NCBI GenBank assembly: GCA_027186245.1
Contig: CP114481.1
Location: 56,924,569 to 56,988,568 of the forward strand
DNA: 64,000 nt
Reading direction: 5' to 3'
From: Coriaria nepalensis
Lineage: Eukaryota > Streptophyta > Magnoliopsida > Cucurbitales > Coriariaceae
The first letter of the stretch is position 1. Every line of letters begins with the position of its first letter. The notes under the pieces were generated by a model. It was not told the origin of the DNA. It saw only the letters and a list, made by a program, of their open reading frames with translations, and searched no databases. Below are positions 43,470 to 56,236 of this stretch, in pieces. Position numbers and translations under genes: made by a program.

Positions 43470-46066
43470 ATGGATGGTCAAGTGAGCAACATATATTTGC
43501 TGTGTTTAATTTCCTATTTTTTACTGTTCTGCATAATAAACTAAAAAGAGGTTGGACATGTTTAGGTAACGTCTGAAATTGTTGTCCTGAAAGAATTTTG
43601 GCTATACTCATGTTTATCTTTTTTTGACAAAAAATGTAATATTGTCAGGATCTGGTACCTCCTCGTGCTTCTGATCCTGGTTGGGCACATGGGATAATGG
43701 TAAATGGTGGCCGTCAAAAAATCAAATGCAAATATTGCCATAAAGTGATGCTTGGAGGTGGAATTTCCAGGCTCAAACAGCATTTAGCCGGTGAAAGGGG
43801 AAATGTAGCTCCTTGTGAGGAAGTACCTGAAGAAGTTAAAGTTCATATTCAACAACATTTGGGTTTAAAAGTTTTAGAGAAGCTGAAAAAGCAGAAGAGT
43901 GGAAAAAGTGGTAAGCAATCAGCATCCCATATTCAGAGTAGGGAAAGTGAAGAGGTTAATAATGATGATCAACAGCAGATTCCAAAAGCCGGAAGAAGTT
44001 CTTCTTGGGGAAGAGAAGGTACCTCCAATAGAACAAAGAGACGCAAGAAGCAAAATTTTCCAACTCCTATCACTTCTGTTGTTATAACTCAAACCCCAAA
44101 CCAAAATCCTGCTTCCCAAGAAAGTATTGATCAAGCTGATACGGCTGTTGCTCAATTTGTATATGAGGCTGGCATCCCATTTACTGTTGCAAACTCGCCA
44201 TATTTCCAGAAGATGGCTGATGCTATTGCTGCTGTGGGGCCCAGTTATAGGATGCCTTCCTACCAGTCTTTGAGGGGTAAATTGTTGAACAAAAGTGTTA
44301 AGGATTCAACGGCCTATTGCGAAGAATTGAAGAAGTCATGGGTGACAACTGGGTGTTCAGTCATGGTAGATAGATGGACAGATCAGACTGGTCGAACGGT
44401 TCTTAACTTTTATGTTTATTGTCCTAAGGGTACCATGTTCATTAAATCCATTGATGCATCAAGAATCTTACAATCAGCAGAAGCCCTTTTCAATCTATTT
44501 GACAGTGTTATTCAAGAAGTTGGGCCGAAGAATATAGTGAACTTTGTGATAGATTCTTCACCCCATTGTAAAACTGCAGGTAAACTTTTAATGGAAAAAT
44601 ACAAAACCTTTTTCTGCAGCATATGTGCTAGCCACTGTGTTGAACTTACGTTGGAGGAAATTGGAAAAATGGATGAAGTGAAAGTTGTTGTTGGAAAGGC
44701 GAAAAGGATTACTCAGTTCATTTATAACCATTCTTGGGTTCTCAGTTTAATGAGGAAGAAAACAGGGGGAAGAGATATTATCCAGATTGCTACAACAAGG
44801 TTCATTTCCATATTTTCGACTATACAAGGCATGGTATCTTTGAAATACCTTCTCCATCAGATGTTTACTAGTAATGCTTGGATGCACTCAAATTTCTCAA
44901 AGGAAAGGACTGGAATTGAGGTGGCAGAGATTATCGTAGACCCACTTTTCTGGTCAACATGTGACCACATTCAGAAGGTAACAAAGCCATTACTTTTGAT
45001 TTTACAAATTATTGATTGTGAAGAGAAGCCCTCAATCGGATATGTATATGATGCAATGGAGAAAGCAAAGAAAAGTATTATCATGGCATTTAACAATAGG
45101 GAATCTGACTACTTGCCCTATTTGAAGGTTATTGATAATCTCTGGCATAATGAATTTCATAGCCCACTATATGCTGCTGCATACTACCTCAACCCATCCT
45201 TATTTTATAACCCTAATTTCTCATCTAGCAAAGTCATTCAAAAGGGTTTCCTTGATTGTATTGAAACCTTAGAGCCGGACATAGCATTGCAAGTTAGTAT
45301 TACAAGCGACATTAAATTCTATGAGGAGGCTGCAGGAGATTTTGGTCGACCAGTGGCATTACGTGGTAGAGAAACATTAGCACCAGGTTACCACCACATT
45401 ATACTTAAATCTAAATTCCAAGTTCCATTCTTTTCCAAAAATGATAATTGTTAGCTAATGTCATCCTAATATTGTAGCTACTTGGTGGTCTTTATATGCT
45501 TCTGATTACCTGGATTTGCAAAGGTTAGCTGTTAGGATATTAAGTCAAACCTGCAGCATCGCTAAATGTGGTAGAAACAGGAATATATATGAACACATCC
45601 ATTCAAAGAAGAGGAACCAGATAGAAAATCAGAGATTGGATGACCTTTTCTTCGTTCATTATAACTTGCACCTCCAAGAGAGGTACTTTGAATTCCCCAA
45701 TATATATATATATATATATGAATTTTCTCACCTTTAATATTAGCTGGCCATCCATCTCTCATTAAATTTTATGCCTTGCTCATATTTTGGATACTCCATT
45801 TATTTTTCCATTTTGCGAGCAGACAATCAGAAGCGGGTTCTCGGGCAACAAGGGGTACAGTAGATCCTGTATATTTAGAAGCCATGGAAGCTCACATGGG
45901 TGATTGGGTTGAGCAGCAGGGTTTATTGGAGGTTGAAGAAAATGGTTGGATAGGGAATGAACTTTTTGTGAATCTTAACGAAGGTAGTGTAGATGTTTGT
46001 AATGGTAGTAAAGATGGTAGAGCAAGTGAGGAAGCTAGAGTTAGTGATGGGAATGATAATTTGTAG
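43470..46066 (+). CDS. Domesticated hAT transposase-like protein (BED zinc finger, DUF659)
   Basis: Proposed exons 43470-43481, 43649-45386, 45478-45682 and 45823-46066 give 732 residues. The 12-base first coding exon (MDGQ) is inferred from in-frame splice signals; without it the first ATG is at 43697. Features: a BED-type zinc finger at about 30-60 (KCKYCHKVMLGGGISRLKQHL), a Lys/Ser-rich linker, a DUF659 transposase-derived region (VMVDRWTDQTGRTVLNFYVY, then FCSICASHCVELTLEEIGKM) and a hAT C-terminal dimerisation segment (TWWSLYASDYLDLQRLAVRILSQTCS). The introns, the lack of terminal inverted repeats and the long open frame point to a host gene rather than a mobile hAT element. Such plant proteins are nuclear DNA-binding factors, mostly of unknown role. 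Confidence 0.82.
45700..45719. repeat. (TA)n microsatellite in an intron of the hAT-derived gene
   Basis: Ten TA dinucleotides, close to the donor of the last intron. Confidence 0.9.
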
Positions 46067-46591
46067 TCTCAAGTGTTATTTGTTTCTAATGAGAAAAGAA
46101 AACATAATTGTTATTTCCAAAGACATCCCTCGTCAGCATTTAAAATGTAAATAAATAGTATGTTGCCACTCCCTTTCTTTATATTCCGTCATATTATGAT
46201 TTCAGCATGCTCTTGCTAAATCTGAGCTGGGGATTTGGACTTCTCTTGGAAGAAGTATATGAATGCTTCCCTGCGCTGTGGAGAATAATTACAAGTTTTA
46301 TATAGTGAAAAGTGATACATTTTACACGATCTCGAAAACTGGGAAAGCATAAATTTCCGATGCTCACTGAGTGGAGATCTCCATCAACTAATTTCATTTA
46401 CATATGTAAAGGGTTAATACAAAGTCTGGGATGCAGATAACCAGGCCTAACTAAAGCTAAAACAAGGGACCTTATTAGCAATTTCTAAATCCTAACTACT
46501 AGACCTAAACCAAACTCGGTCGAGGAAGACTGTACATGTTACAAGAATGGATTAAATAAACTCATCATAGAAGAACCGGAAAGTATGCATA
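46067..46591. other. Convergent spacer, hAT-derived gene/FRS3
   Basis: Shared 3' region between the two transposase-derived genes. No further feature is recognised. Confidence 0.5.
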
Positions 46592-49500
46592 TCAGCTTTT
46601 AAGCTGCTCACGGATATAGGCCATCGACCTCAATATGGAACCTAATGTATCTCTTGAAACCTGAAATTTCACCTCTGTTTCTCCAGAAGTCGTCTTTGTA
46701 TCTTGAAGCTGAGACAAGCACAAAATCAATCAAACCATATATACTAATTGTTCCCTTACATTTCTTTTTTTCTTTTTTTTTTTTTTTTCCTTTTACTTAG
46801 AAAGGATGCAGCTTTGAGATTATGCAAACCTTTAGATTAATGATAGCGACCCTATTGGCTGGTGTTGAGAGCTGCTGGCTGATAAAGGACATTGATCTCA
46901 ACATAGGCTCCAATGTGACCCTCGTTAATCGAAATTGTACCTCTGTCTCTCCTAAAGGGTTCTCACCAAAATCTTGCAGCTAAAGAGAATTACAAAAAGC
47001 AAGAGATGAACATGAAAAATAAGCTACTCTAAGACCCACCTTAGCTCCTATGCATGCATAATATATAATAAAAGACAAGATTAAAAAGCAGGGCCTATTG
47101 TTTTTTCTTTACTATCAAGTAAAATATATTATATACCAATGAGAATGATTTTCTGGAATTTCCTTCTAGAGAAGTAAAATATAACGATGAAATGGTTCCT
47201 CAGAACCTCAAAACTTATATACCTTCAAGTTGATGACTGCTATTTTGCCAGCTGGTGTTGAAGTTGTATTTTCTGTGACCCAAGTCATTGACTTAAAACA
47301 AGTCAGCACGACCTACAGCAATAGAAGGAATATAAAGCAATTACCAACAAATCAGACAGATACCAGCTAAACAGCACCACCTATAGCTAAATATGAAATA
47401 AAACCAAAAACTTTTGCTCTTACCGGGTTATCAGAAGGACCACCATCACGTTGAATTGACACAGGCACCATGCTTGGCTGATTCAAATCAGCAACAGGAA
47501 TACCACCAATATCATTCAGATTAAAACGTTGTGGCATTGCTTCTTGCCAAGGCCAGAAAGGAAGGACCATTTCAGATTGTGGCAAAGGGGTTTTCTTGTT
47601 AATGTCTTCTTGACTTTTTCCACTGCCGTGATAACTAGGAGGTGTAACTTTAGCAACATTTTTCTTCACAATAGCAATTTTCTTTGCACCCTCTCTTAGA
47701 GCACCAATCGCTGAACTATATGTCTCTGTAGCAATTGAGCCTTCCTCAGCATATTTAATAGCTTCCCTGCACAAACTGTTGAATCGCATAGTAAGAGTCT
47801 CAATACCTTGCAGATCTATATTTTGGTCATCTAATGCAAAACCAGATTTAGAATTCCTTGTCCATCGCTTCAAGATGTAATGTGGAGGAAGCATCAGAAC
47901 ATTAGTCACAGTAAACACAGTCAATATATGCCTACAGAGAATGCCCGAGTATTCAAACATCTGACAACTGCAACTAGCTCTCATCTCCGAAATGTTTAAA
48001 CTGACCGTGTAAGCCTTGTGTTCATGTTCATATTTTGCAACTCTGTATTCACTTAACACCCCATCCCCATCTATCATATTTGCAGTGTACGCAAAAGTTT
48101 CGACTAATTCCTCCTGAAACTTTGAAAAACCTTTCTTGGTATATAGGTTTGATGCTTGTTGTTCCATTGGTGATGGAGTCTTCAAAACTGGTGTGGTGCA
48201 TAATGTATCATAATCTGCTTCTCTTTCCTTTTCTAACGAATGCTCTAAAGCCCTTTCATACTGCTTAAAAAACAGTGGTAATGTAGTCTGCTGATTTATA
48301 TAGCCGTCAAAAAAGGAGCTCACTCCTTGGTTCAAAGAAAGAGAAGCAAAAAAAGTGCCATGGAAATACACAGGGGCCCACTGCTTGCGAGCATTATAGA
48401 CGGCTTGAAGCCACTCATTCTTTCGCAGATTATATCTATCAAGGAGAGAAGCCCATGATGCTTCAAAGTCATCAATTGTCTCAGAAAAATTGATGCAACT
48501 GTAAAGCTCCCCATAAAAGGAAGGATGAGCAAGGTATATATGAGCCAATCTTTCTTGGCCTTCTCTCAAGATATGCCACTTGCAGATACAATGTCGACTT
48601 CCCGGTAACACTTGGGCAACAGCTACTTGTATGGCTCTATCTTGGTCAGTGGTTATAGATAGAGGAGGGCGATTATTCATTGCTGACAGCCATGTCCTGA
48701 ATAGCCAAGTAAATGAAGATTCAGACTCATCTAGAAGCAATGCACAGCCAAACAACACCATCTGACCATGGTGGTTTATGCCTGTGAAAGGAGCAAATGG
48801 AACCTGGTACCGATTCGGCCTATACAGTGTGTCAAAAACCACCGCATCTCCAAAGTGCTCATAAGACATCCTCGATCTGGCATCTGCCCAAAAGACATTA
48901 GTCATGCGGTTATCATCATCAAGCTGTATCGCATAGTAGAAACCAGGATTTTCAGCCTGCATCTTCTTGAAATAGTTCAGAACATTTTGAGCATCTCTTC
49001 CCAGTGTTCTCTTCCTGCTAGAAGGCCTAACATAATTTATAGGACCAGAATTTCTACTTGGGTGACCCGGTTCTACAGGGGAGGCACTCCTATCGGCTTG
49101 ATTTGGATCGTATGTTATATGATTGCCATCCATAGAAACTTGAATATCACCAGTAGTAACTAATGTTTCAGTTACATTCTTTGTAGCACCAGCAAAATGC
49201 CTACGAGGCCGAAGGTAATGGACCTTTCTAGGACTGCCCATGGGATGGTTATGGTCGTCGACAAATTTCGTTACCACCCAGCTGGTAGGATCCTTTCTCT
49301 CTATTCTAAGCATGGCATTACAGCTTTCCACGTTCTTCTTTCTAAAAACCTCCCTTGAACAAGAAAAATCCCAAGTAACAATTGGCCCATCAGGCTTTGT
49401 GCGAGTGAACTGCCCAACATGGGTGCTAAAACCCATACGCCTAGCATATGAGTCATACAAAGTCTTTGCTACGTCTTCTGTTTCAAATTCCATCCCCACA

Positions 49501-49655
49501 TGCGGTATAGCATCCCCATCCTCCTGATCAATAGCTTCTCTCCCTGTAGAATTTTCATTTATGTTTTGGTTTCCACCCCTATCAGGTCCATCATTTTCTT
49601 CCAGACGTTTTTCTCTGGTGTCCTCCCCATCAGCATCTACTACTTCAACATCCAT
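46592..49655 (-). CDS. FRS3: FAR1-related sequence protein (FRS3-like), MULE transposase-derived
   Basis: Nuclear transcription factor family derived from Mutator-like transposases, related to FHY3/FAR1 of phytochrome A signalling. Four coding exons, 49655-47424, 47312-47223, 46979-46830 and 46708-46592, all in phase 0, give 862 residues. N-terminal FAR1 zinc-finger domain (about 60-150, [20 protein letters not shown] .. [10 protein letters not shown] .. DDHNHP), MULE transposase domain in the middle ([40 protein letters not shown]), SWIM zinc finger ([15 protein letters not shown]), then a repeated tail: [26 protein letters not shown], and twice LQD..GETEV.F. The long first ORF continues past its splice donor to a stop at 47367, but the downstream exons continue the family pattern. 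FRS3 is the best recalled match. Confidence 0.85.
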
Positions 49656-50784
49656 CCAGTTTCTTCGAGGAAAACTATAAAGAGTTTCTCATGGTTATCC
49701 TTGCTTAACCAAGTCAGAAATGGCTTAAACCGAGACTAGTTCACGTAGGGTAACAGAAATAGCTAAAATAATTAAAGAAGAATGTATATGCTTCTATTTT
49801 CCCAATTCTGTTCAACCGTCCTCCCCTACCGCGAAATTAAAGAACTCATCTTCAGTTAGTAATTGCACTTCGGAATAAAAGAGAATGAGACGAATACTCA
49901 CGGGCGTAGTAACCAACATTCGAAGCAAGCAAAAAGAGGAGATCGCTGAGAGCAATGGAGGACTTGTCTTAATTCTCCCTCGATTGAATTTGCGTCAGTT
50001 TCTTTCTTAAGATGAAATTAGGGTTTCTCGCTACGAAGAGGAAGAGAAGCGAATTCAAGTAGAGTAGCAGAGGAGGGTAGAGACTCTCTACGAGAGAGAG
50101 AGAGAGAAGGGAGAGAGGCCAGTTGGTACGAACCCAGTGCAAAACTAAGAACCAACAAGAAACAGAGAACTCGCCCGCTTTTTTTTTTTTTGCCTTTCTA
50201 ATCTCTCCGTTTTGTTTGTGTTTACTGTTTGTTTTTTTTTTTATAACTTTAACACGTGTCATTATTAAAAGAGTACAAATCAACTAAGCTTGATGTTGGG
50301 CCTTTGTATCTCTAATTAGGCCCAAAGCCATCAGCGTTGAAAACTGATTTTATTGTACCTCCGGCCCAATGCCAACTCATTACAAAACAACGGACAGCTA
50401 GTCGCAAGGAGTTTGGGCTCAAGACAAGGGGGAAAAACTTGTTTGCCCCAAAACTAAATATAAATAGATTTTGCATCTCGGTTTTGTTCAAAATGACAAT
50501 TTTCATCCGATTTATACAAAGGAGGCTTGATTTGAAGTATAAAATCACCCAGACCATATAGATAACAACAAATAGAAAATGCAGCATACAAATAGAAACA
50601 GTCATATACTATATGTATGTATGTGTATAATTTATAAGGACAGTATTTCCATTAAGCAGCTTTTTGCAGAAATAAATGTTCCTTATAATAATATTCCTAC
50701 AAGAGATTCCAGCAAGTACTGTTTTGTGTTCTCAGAAAACGTCCTCTTCTGACTTCCAAGTTTATCTGCTTGTAATGAAAGTCC
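49656..50784. promoter_or_regulatory. FRS3 leader and promoter; EIN3 3' UTR
   Basis: The FRS3 leader probably runs to about 50130 (GA-rich stretch at 50087-50120). Upstream of it are TGGGCC (about 50296) and two GGCCCA-type sites (near 50320 and 50364), site II-like motifs. The part from about 50500 to 50784 is likely the 3' UTR of the EIN3-like gene. Confidence 0.5.
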
Positions 50785-52581
50785 TCAAAGATACCACAAG
50801 GAGGTTTCTTGCTTTGGCAGTTGATCTGCAGAGTATGGAGGACCGAAACTCAAGCCAGCTATGTTTTCATTTGGATTGATAGGGAATGGTGAATCAAACT
50901 GCATATTCATGGATGGAAAACCCGTTTGATGCATCTGAGTATTTGTCTCTTCAGATTTGCTGCTTGCCATTATGTAACTTTGGCCATAAAAGTTATCCCC
51001 CTGAAGCTGGATTTGTTGTTGCTGCTGCTGCTCTTTAACACTGAGGTTCCCAGAATGTAGAATCTTGTTGCCTTCTGGATTAGAATCATAAAATGTGAAA
51101 AGCTCGGAAATCATCCTCTGCCCATCATTGTCAGTGAAAGGAGAGATTTGGTTTGTAACAGGCGGAGTGGCTGGCTTACTAGGTGGTGGAGCAAAGGGTA
51201 GAGAAAGGAGAGGACCTTTCTCATTGGTTAATTGGAAGTTTGACATTCCAAAAGCCATCTGCAGAGAAGAATAGCTCCTATACGGACAAGTCATTTGGTG
51301 ATTGTTTCTTGCAGTCCTGTCAAGAAATGCAAGCCTTAGATCACTATACGGACATCTAGAAAACTCACAAGGATATAGCTTATGATCCACCAGAACATCT
51401 TCTTCAGCCAGCTGTTTACGCTTTGGCGTGAAATCCGAGGCAATTCCCATGAGCTCTCCCTTAATCTGAGTAGCCATAGTTGGTGTCATAAGCCTATTAT
51501 TATTATCTTTTGGTCCAGAAGCTCCAACATTGAAAAGATTGACATTGATATCACAAGGCTTGCATTCATCTACATCAACCGTCGGATCAACCACTCCTTC
51601 CACATCATAATCACTTGTACCACTGATCACAAGGGACCCACTCCCACCAGCCATTACAGATTGACATCTATCAGGATACAACTTTCGGGCAAGAGCTTCT
51701 TCCTGGTTTACAATGGCAAGCCAAGTAGCACTCTCCTTAGCAGTCATTTTGTCCTGCAGGCATTTAGACTGGCGAACAAGTTTTCGGATCTTGGCAATAT
51801 CAGGGGACATGTGCTTAATCACTGCTGTGAGAACACTAACCTTCCAGGCCTTTTTCAGATCATGAGGCTTCTTGTAAGGTGGAGGCCCTTCCTTGGGTAA
51901 ACCCAACTCCGACCACCACCACTCATCTCCTGTGGGCCACCACGGCGGAGCAACACCCTTGTCTAGTGGGAACCGCCTCTGGGGCGGATCACAATGCTGC
52001 ATCATAGCAGACAATAGTGACCCAAGGGTTGTGTCTTGAAGCTCCTGTAAAGTGTGAGCAGATGTTACAGCACTGCAGTCCTCGTTCTTGCCTGAGATTG
52101 AATGATCAGCCTGATACTTGGAAATTGCTGCTGGCCCGTTACGGTCAAATCGAACTTTCTCTTTCCACCATGCACGGAGATTGTCAGAGGCTCCACTAAC
52201 CGGTTTTCCTTTCTCGGGAATGATCCCATAAACGAAACCCTGAGCTTTACAAACCTCCATCATTTTCAACATGTATTTGAGAATACCATCTTGTGCTCTT
52301 GACATCTTCTTTCTGCGGGCTTGCTCTTGGGATTGAAGCCGCTTTGTATTGCCGTCCCCTTCCTTTCCCTTGTTTTTCTCTTTGAGGCGCTTCAATAGCA
52401 TTCGGTCTCTCCACATCCTCCTCTCAAGCTCGTCAACATCAACCTCTTCGTCACTATAATCCTCCTCTTCCATTGCCTCAGGTTCATGCTCTGGTGCAGC
52501 CTCCTGTTCTCCAGGAGGGGCCGAAAGAAAATCTAGGCTACCACAAAAACCCATCTCTTCAAAAATTCCCATAGAGCTCAT
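50785..52581 (-). CDS. EIN3: EIN3/EIL1 ethylene-signalling transcription factor
   Basis: Master transcription factor of the ethylene response; nuclear, stabilised when EBF1/2-mediated degradation stops. Single coding exon of 598 residues, as usual in the family. The acidic N-terminus ([30 protein letters not shown]) leads into the DNA-binding domain with basic and Pro-rich segments ([59 protein letters not shown]). The C-terminal half has the family stretch [19 protein letters not shown] and a Gln-rich patch ([13 protein letters not shown]). The frame is complete. EIN3 and EIL1 are not separated here. A leader intron and short upstream ORFs are visible 5' of it. Confidence 0.95.
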   Translation of the reverse strand: MSSMGIFEEMGFCGSLDFLSAPPGEQEAAPEHEPEAMEEEDYSDEEVDVDELERRMWRDRMLLKRLKEKNKGKEGDGNTKRLQSQEQARRKKMSRAQDGILKYMLKMMEVCKAQGFVYGIIPEKGKPVSGASDNLRAWWKEKVRFDRNGPAAISKYQADHSISGKNEDCSAVTSAHTLQELQDTTLGSLLSAMMQHCDPPQRRFPLDKGVAPPWWPTGDEWWWSELGLPKEGPPPYKKPHDLKKAWKVSVLTAVIKHMSPDIAKIRKLVRQSKCLQDKMTAKESATWLAIVNQEEALARKLYPDRCQSVMAGGSGSLVISGTSDYDVEGVVDPTVDVDECKPCDINVNLFNVGASGPKDNNNRLMTPTMATQIKGELMGIASDFTPKRKQLAEEDVLVDHKLYPCEFSRCPYSDLRLAFLDRTARNNHQMTCPYRSYSSLQMAFGMSNFQLTNEKGPLLSLPFAPPPSKPATPPVTNQISPFTDNDGQRMISELFTFYDSNPEGNKILHSGNLSVKEQQQQQQIQLQGDNFYGQSYIMASSKSEETNTQMHQTGFPSMNMQFDSPFPINPNENIAGLSFGPPYSADQLPKQETSLWYL

Positions 52582-54190
52582 TTTAGAAATGAATCAAACC
52601 ACAATTACAATTCAAACCCAGATAGTTTTGCTTCTACACCCTCATTCACGGATCAAAACCTAATCTCCACATTCAGACACGAAATGACTTCTGATTATCA
52701 AATGATTTCCTATTCAAGAGGAGTGACCTTTCTGGGGCAAGAAGAAAGAAACTCAGACTTTCATAAATCCAAGATAAGGTAATAAAAATCTGATATGCTG
52801 GAAGATGCAATTAATAACTTGACGTCAGTTTTAAAGGACAGGACCATTTCAAAATACATCAGATACATTGAAATGAAAATAAATTGAATTTAAATATAAT
52901 TAAATGATAGTATGCCAACTCACTAAATCTGATTAATTAAACACGCATTAGAAGAAATCCGACACACAAAACAGGTCTCTGGAAATAAACAAAAAACACA
53001 GATAAGCATGATAGATAAATACCTTAGGAAGAATTTTCAATTGTAGTATATAGTGAGGTCCATAAATGGGGTGTTATCATTTAAACCAACAAACCAAGCA
53101 CCAAATCAGATCAAACAAGAGGCTTTGTTTGGAGAGGATAGACAACAAATCCAAGATGCAAATTAACAAGAAGAAAGTCATGACAGAGAGTTGACAATAT
53201 ATCTTATATCCAATAGTGTGTGATTCCATTTGTTTCAAAACCATAACCGGAACCACACGGTCCCAATTTTCTATTCAAATTGTGCTATTTACGTTTCTGA
53301 ATTGTATTTCAGCTCAAACTGCCAGCCACCTTACCTAAATCTGAAGCAACATCATTTTTTTAGGAGGAAAAGAAAAAAGAACACTTTTTGACCAGGAAAA
53401 TGGAAGGCAGAGTATAAAAATCGAGTTAATTCCGTCTCCTTCAAAGAAAAGAAAAGGAAAGGAAAAGAAAGAAAGAAATAAATCTAAGTTTAAAGCATCA
53501 AAAGGATGCATAGTCGCCGCCATGAACAAAAAAAATCCCCATAATGACACTCAACACTCATAAAATTGATGATGTTAAGCAAAACAATTGCAGAGAAAAC
53601 CTAAGGAATCATCAAGAAGTGGCGAGGCAGAAGTAAAGAGAAAGCAGCATAACTTGAGCTGTAATAACAACAAAACTTCATGAGTGCGATTGATAAAAGA
53701 TAGAATTCTTAAAATTGTGCAGCTCATATTTGCATGTTCCTGATCGAATCAGGAACCCTAACCCAGTATATATACATCCCCCCTATCAAAAGAATTTAAA
53801 TTTAGAAAATTCAAAAAAAGAAAAATCTATCTAACCCGAAAATGGAGCCTTAGTAGTAAACATTCGCAGTCTCGGTACACAAATCAAACATCAAGAGATA
53901 GAGAAAGGAAGAGAGAGACAGAGTCGAAGAAAAAGAGCACCTGGTATGTATTTGCTTCATTATGAATTAGCGTACGCCATTGAAGCTCTGCACTACTGTG
54001 CTTGAAGCTCAGAAACAGAGAGCAGTGGAGAGTGTTCACAAGAAAAACATGAACCTTCTTTGCTCTTTCGAATATTTTTTGCTTTCTATCTCACTACACG
54101 AAAGAGAAACGAGAGAGAGGTTTTAGAGAGGGAAGATTGAGACCAGAACAGAGGTGGCCATGCCACCTGCCGCCATCGCATTATTAACCA
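52582..54190 (-). promoter_or_regulatory. Intron-containing 5' leader of the EIN3 gene with short upstream ORFs
   Basis: A leader exon at roughly 53942-54140 ends at CCAG before GTGCTC, a splice donor on the minus strand, and the intron reaches to near 52600. In this exon two complete short ORFs are seen: MFFL (54050-54036) and MAYANS (53980-53960), plus an ATG just before the donor. Purine-rich runs lie at 53440-53480 and 53900-53935. Nothing else resembles a gene. Confidence 0.55.
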
Positions 54191-56236
54191 TGGTTAGGTT
54201 GACGTTTCAACCGTGGTTAAGCTGTGTGACGGCGTTTGGCAAAAAAAAACCTCTACCGTTTCTTCTTATATCAAAGAAAGAAACTATTAAATATAATTAA
54301 TTTTCAGACATCTATTAAATATAATTATAAATAAATATAAAATTAAAAATAAATACTCAACTAAATAAATTAAATTAAATTATAAAGAACGTGCGAGCCC
54401 AAAAATTTTTTTAAAAAAAAAAAAAAAAAAAAAGCCTACTTTGTGGAGGAGGAGGGGTCATTGGTCAACGGCATCTACATTTACTAAATAATCCCCCGTT
54501 TGACTTTTCCTATTATTATTTTCTTCCATTATTTCCAATAAAATTTAGAATATATATCATATAATAGTTAAGTTAGGTAAGTAATAAGTATCATTTTAAG
54601 AAGATTAATAATTAAAATTTAATTAAAATATTATTACATATTAAACCTCTAATGTAAACGTTCATAGTTCTCTAATAAACCGAGCGATAAAAATTAATTC
54701 GACTCGTTTACGTGTAGATCATGAATGTTTGGGAATCCATAAATATTAATAATAAAAAATATTTTGAATTAATAAAAAAAAAAATTAAAGTATCGAAGAT
54801 TATTAACAATTTAGGACCCAAAAAAAAAAAAAAAACACAAGAAAAGGACGTAAAAATTAACGTTAGCATATTATGGGAAATCCAAACATGATTTGCAAGC
54901 AGACATAATTGATGTACTAAAACATCCATCAATTCCATTGCATGCACGAATGGTAATTGCTCCAGACAACTAAACATGTGATTTTGTGGAATATATGAGT
55001 GAATGATTAATATGCAACAAAACACTGTTTGCCTCTTCTCCCTACGTGCATGTTCTTCTACCACATAGCCCAAAATGGTTTTTTTTTTTTTTTTTTTTTT
55101 CTTGAATCGGATTCAACTAGAGACAGGCAGGTTCTCTTGATCCAGAGTTTTCTAATAATAACAAATAAAAGAAAATACTTTTTTTTTTGTATATCTTAAG
55201 ATCTTGACTTTAAAAATAAGAAGAAAAATATCTACATATTACATATACTAGTTTCGAATGACAACCGTGAGACTAAATTATGTGTGTCGACCTTAACTCC
55301 TAAGTAAAGAGTACATTTGGTTTGATTATGTTGTGTTTTAGTTACAAATAGTTATGGAATATAACCGGAGTTTATGTGAGTTTGAATTTTTATAGTATGA
55401 TAAATAAAATCGTGATAAGTATACAACTCTATCGAATGCACCCGAATGCACTAGAAAAGAAAAAGTCATCATTGTCAATTGCCCCACTACCTTTCTCTTA
55501 GATCTTCTGAAGCAAATTACCGACGCTTTCGGCCAATCGGAAAGTAAAGATGCAATTTAGTAAGTTCGTAGTGGAGTGGAGTGGAGTGGAGTGAAGGATA
55601 TCCCTTTTTAGATACTTTACCCATCATCAAGCAATAACACTTTTCTTCTTTTTCGAACGCCTGCCATATGAAGCTCGTGTGCATTATGTGGTTTTAGTAC
55701 GGCAATTCCTGAAGGTTTTAGGTACACATGCTCAAAACAATGAAAAGCTTTTGTCCTGAAAAGCACAAGCATGCTTGAAACATCTATGGAAAATAATCAA
55801 AAGTGGCTAAAATTTTGCTCACCTTGCATTGTTCCTCGTGATACTCTTCTTCACAGACTAAGAACCAACTCCACAAAGACGCAAACTTCAAAAGTCAAGG
55901 AATATCTGGGTAAAGCAACCAAGAATCCATCCTTGTCAAATTATACACAGCCAGAGAGATCGATTCAATAGAATTCTAGGCGCCTCTTAAAAAGTTTACA
56001 CAAAAAAAAAACAGAAAGGTTAATACCCAGTTGCCGAAACCACACAAAAGGTTGGGTAATCCCTTAGTAGTAGTACATATACAGATCCAGAATGCTAGTA
56101 TGTTGCGACTAGCAATTCCTGACAGTCTAGAAAAGGACGTTCTCGCTGACACTGTTGGACTTAAATGAAGAATAAGATAAAAGATGAAATTAGAATTACA
56201 AGGACAGTGTGAACTAGCAGCCCGAAAATGGCTCAA
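54191..56236. other. AT-rich intergenic region
   Basis: No supported gene. It contains A/T homopolymers (about 54408-54433, 54818-54835 and 55078-55100) and a pentanucleotide repeat at 55571-55594. Reading frames present are short, without family resemblance. The last 200 bases are probably the 3' UTR of the SUN-domain gene. Confidence 0.5.
55571..55594. repeat. (GTGGA)n pentanucleotide repeat
   Basis: Four to five head-to-tail GTGGA units. Confidence 0.85.

Noticed and set aside
43649..46066. Active hAT transposon
   Set aside because: It has introns and a complete host-like frame, and no terminal inverted repeats or 8-bp target duplications were seen in the flanks.
51382..51900. 172-residue plus-strand ORF within the EIN3 gene
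   Set aside because: Antisense reading of the EIN3 coding region without family resemblance.
54191..56236. Possible long non-coding RNA or hidden gene in the 2-kb spacer
   Set aside because: Only AT-rich homopolymers, one pentanucleotide repeat and short random ORFs were found. No promoter or structure could be defended.
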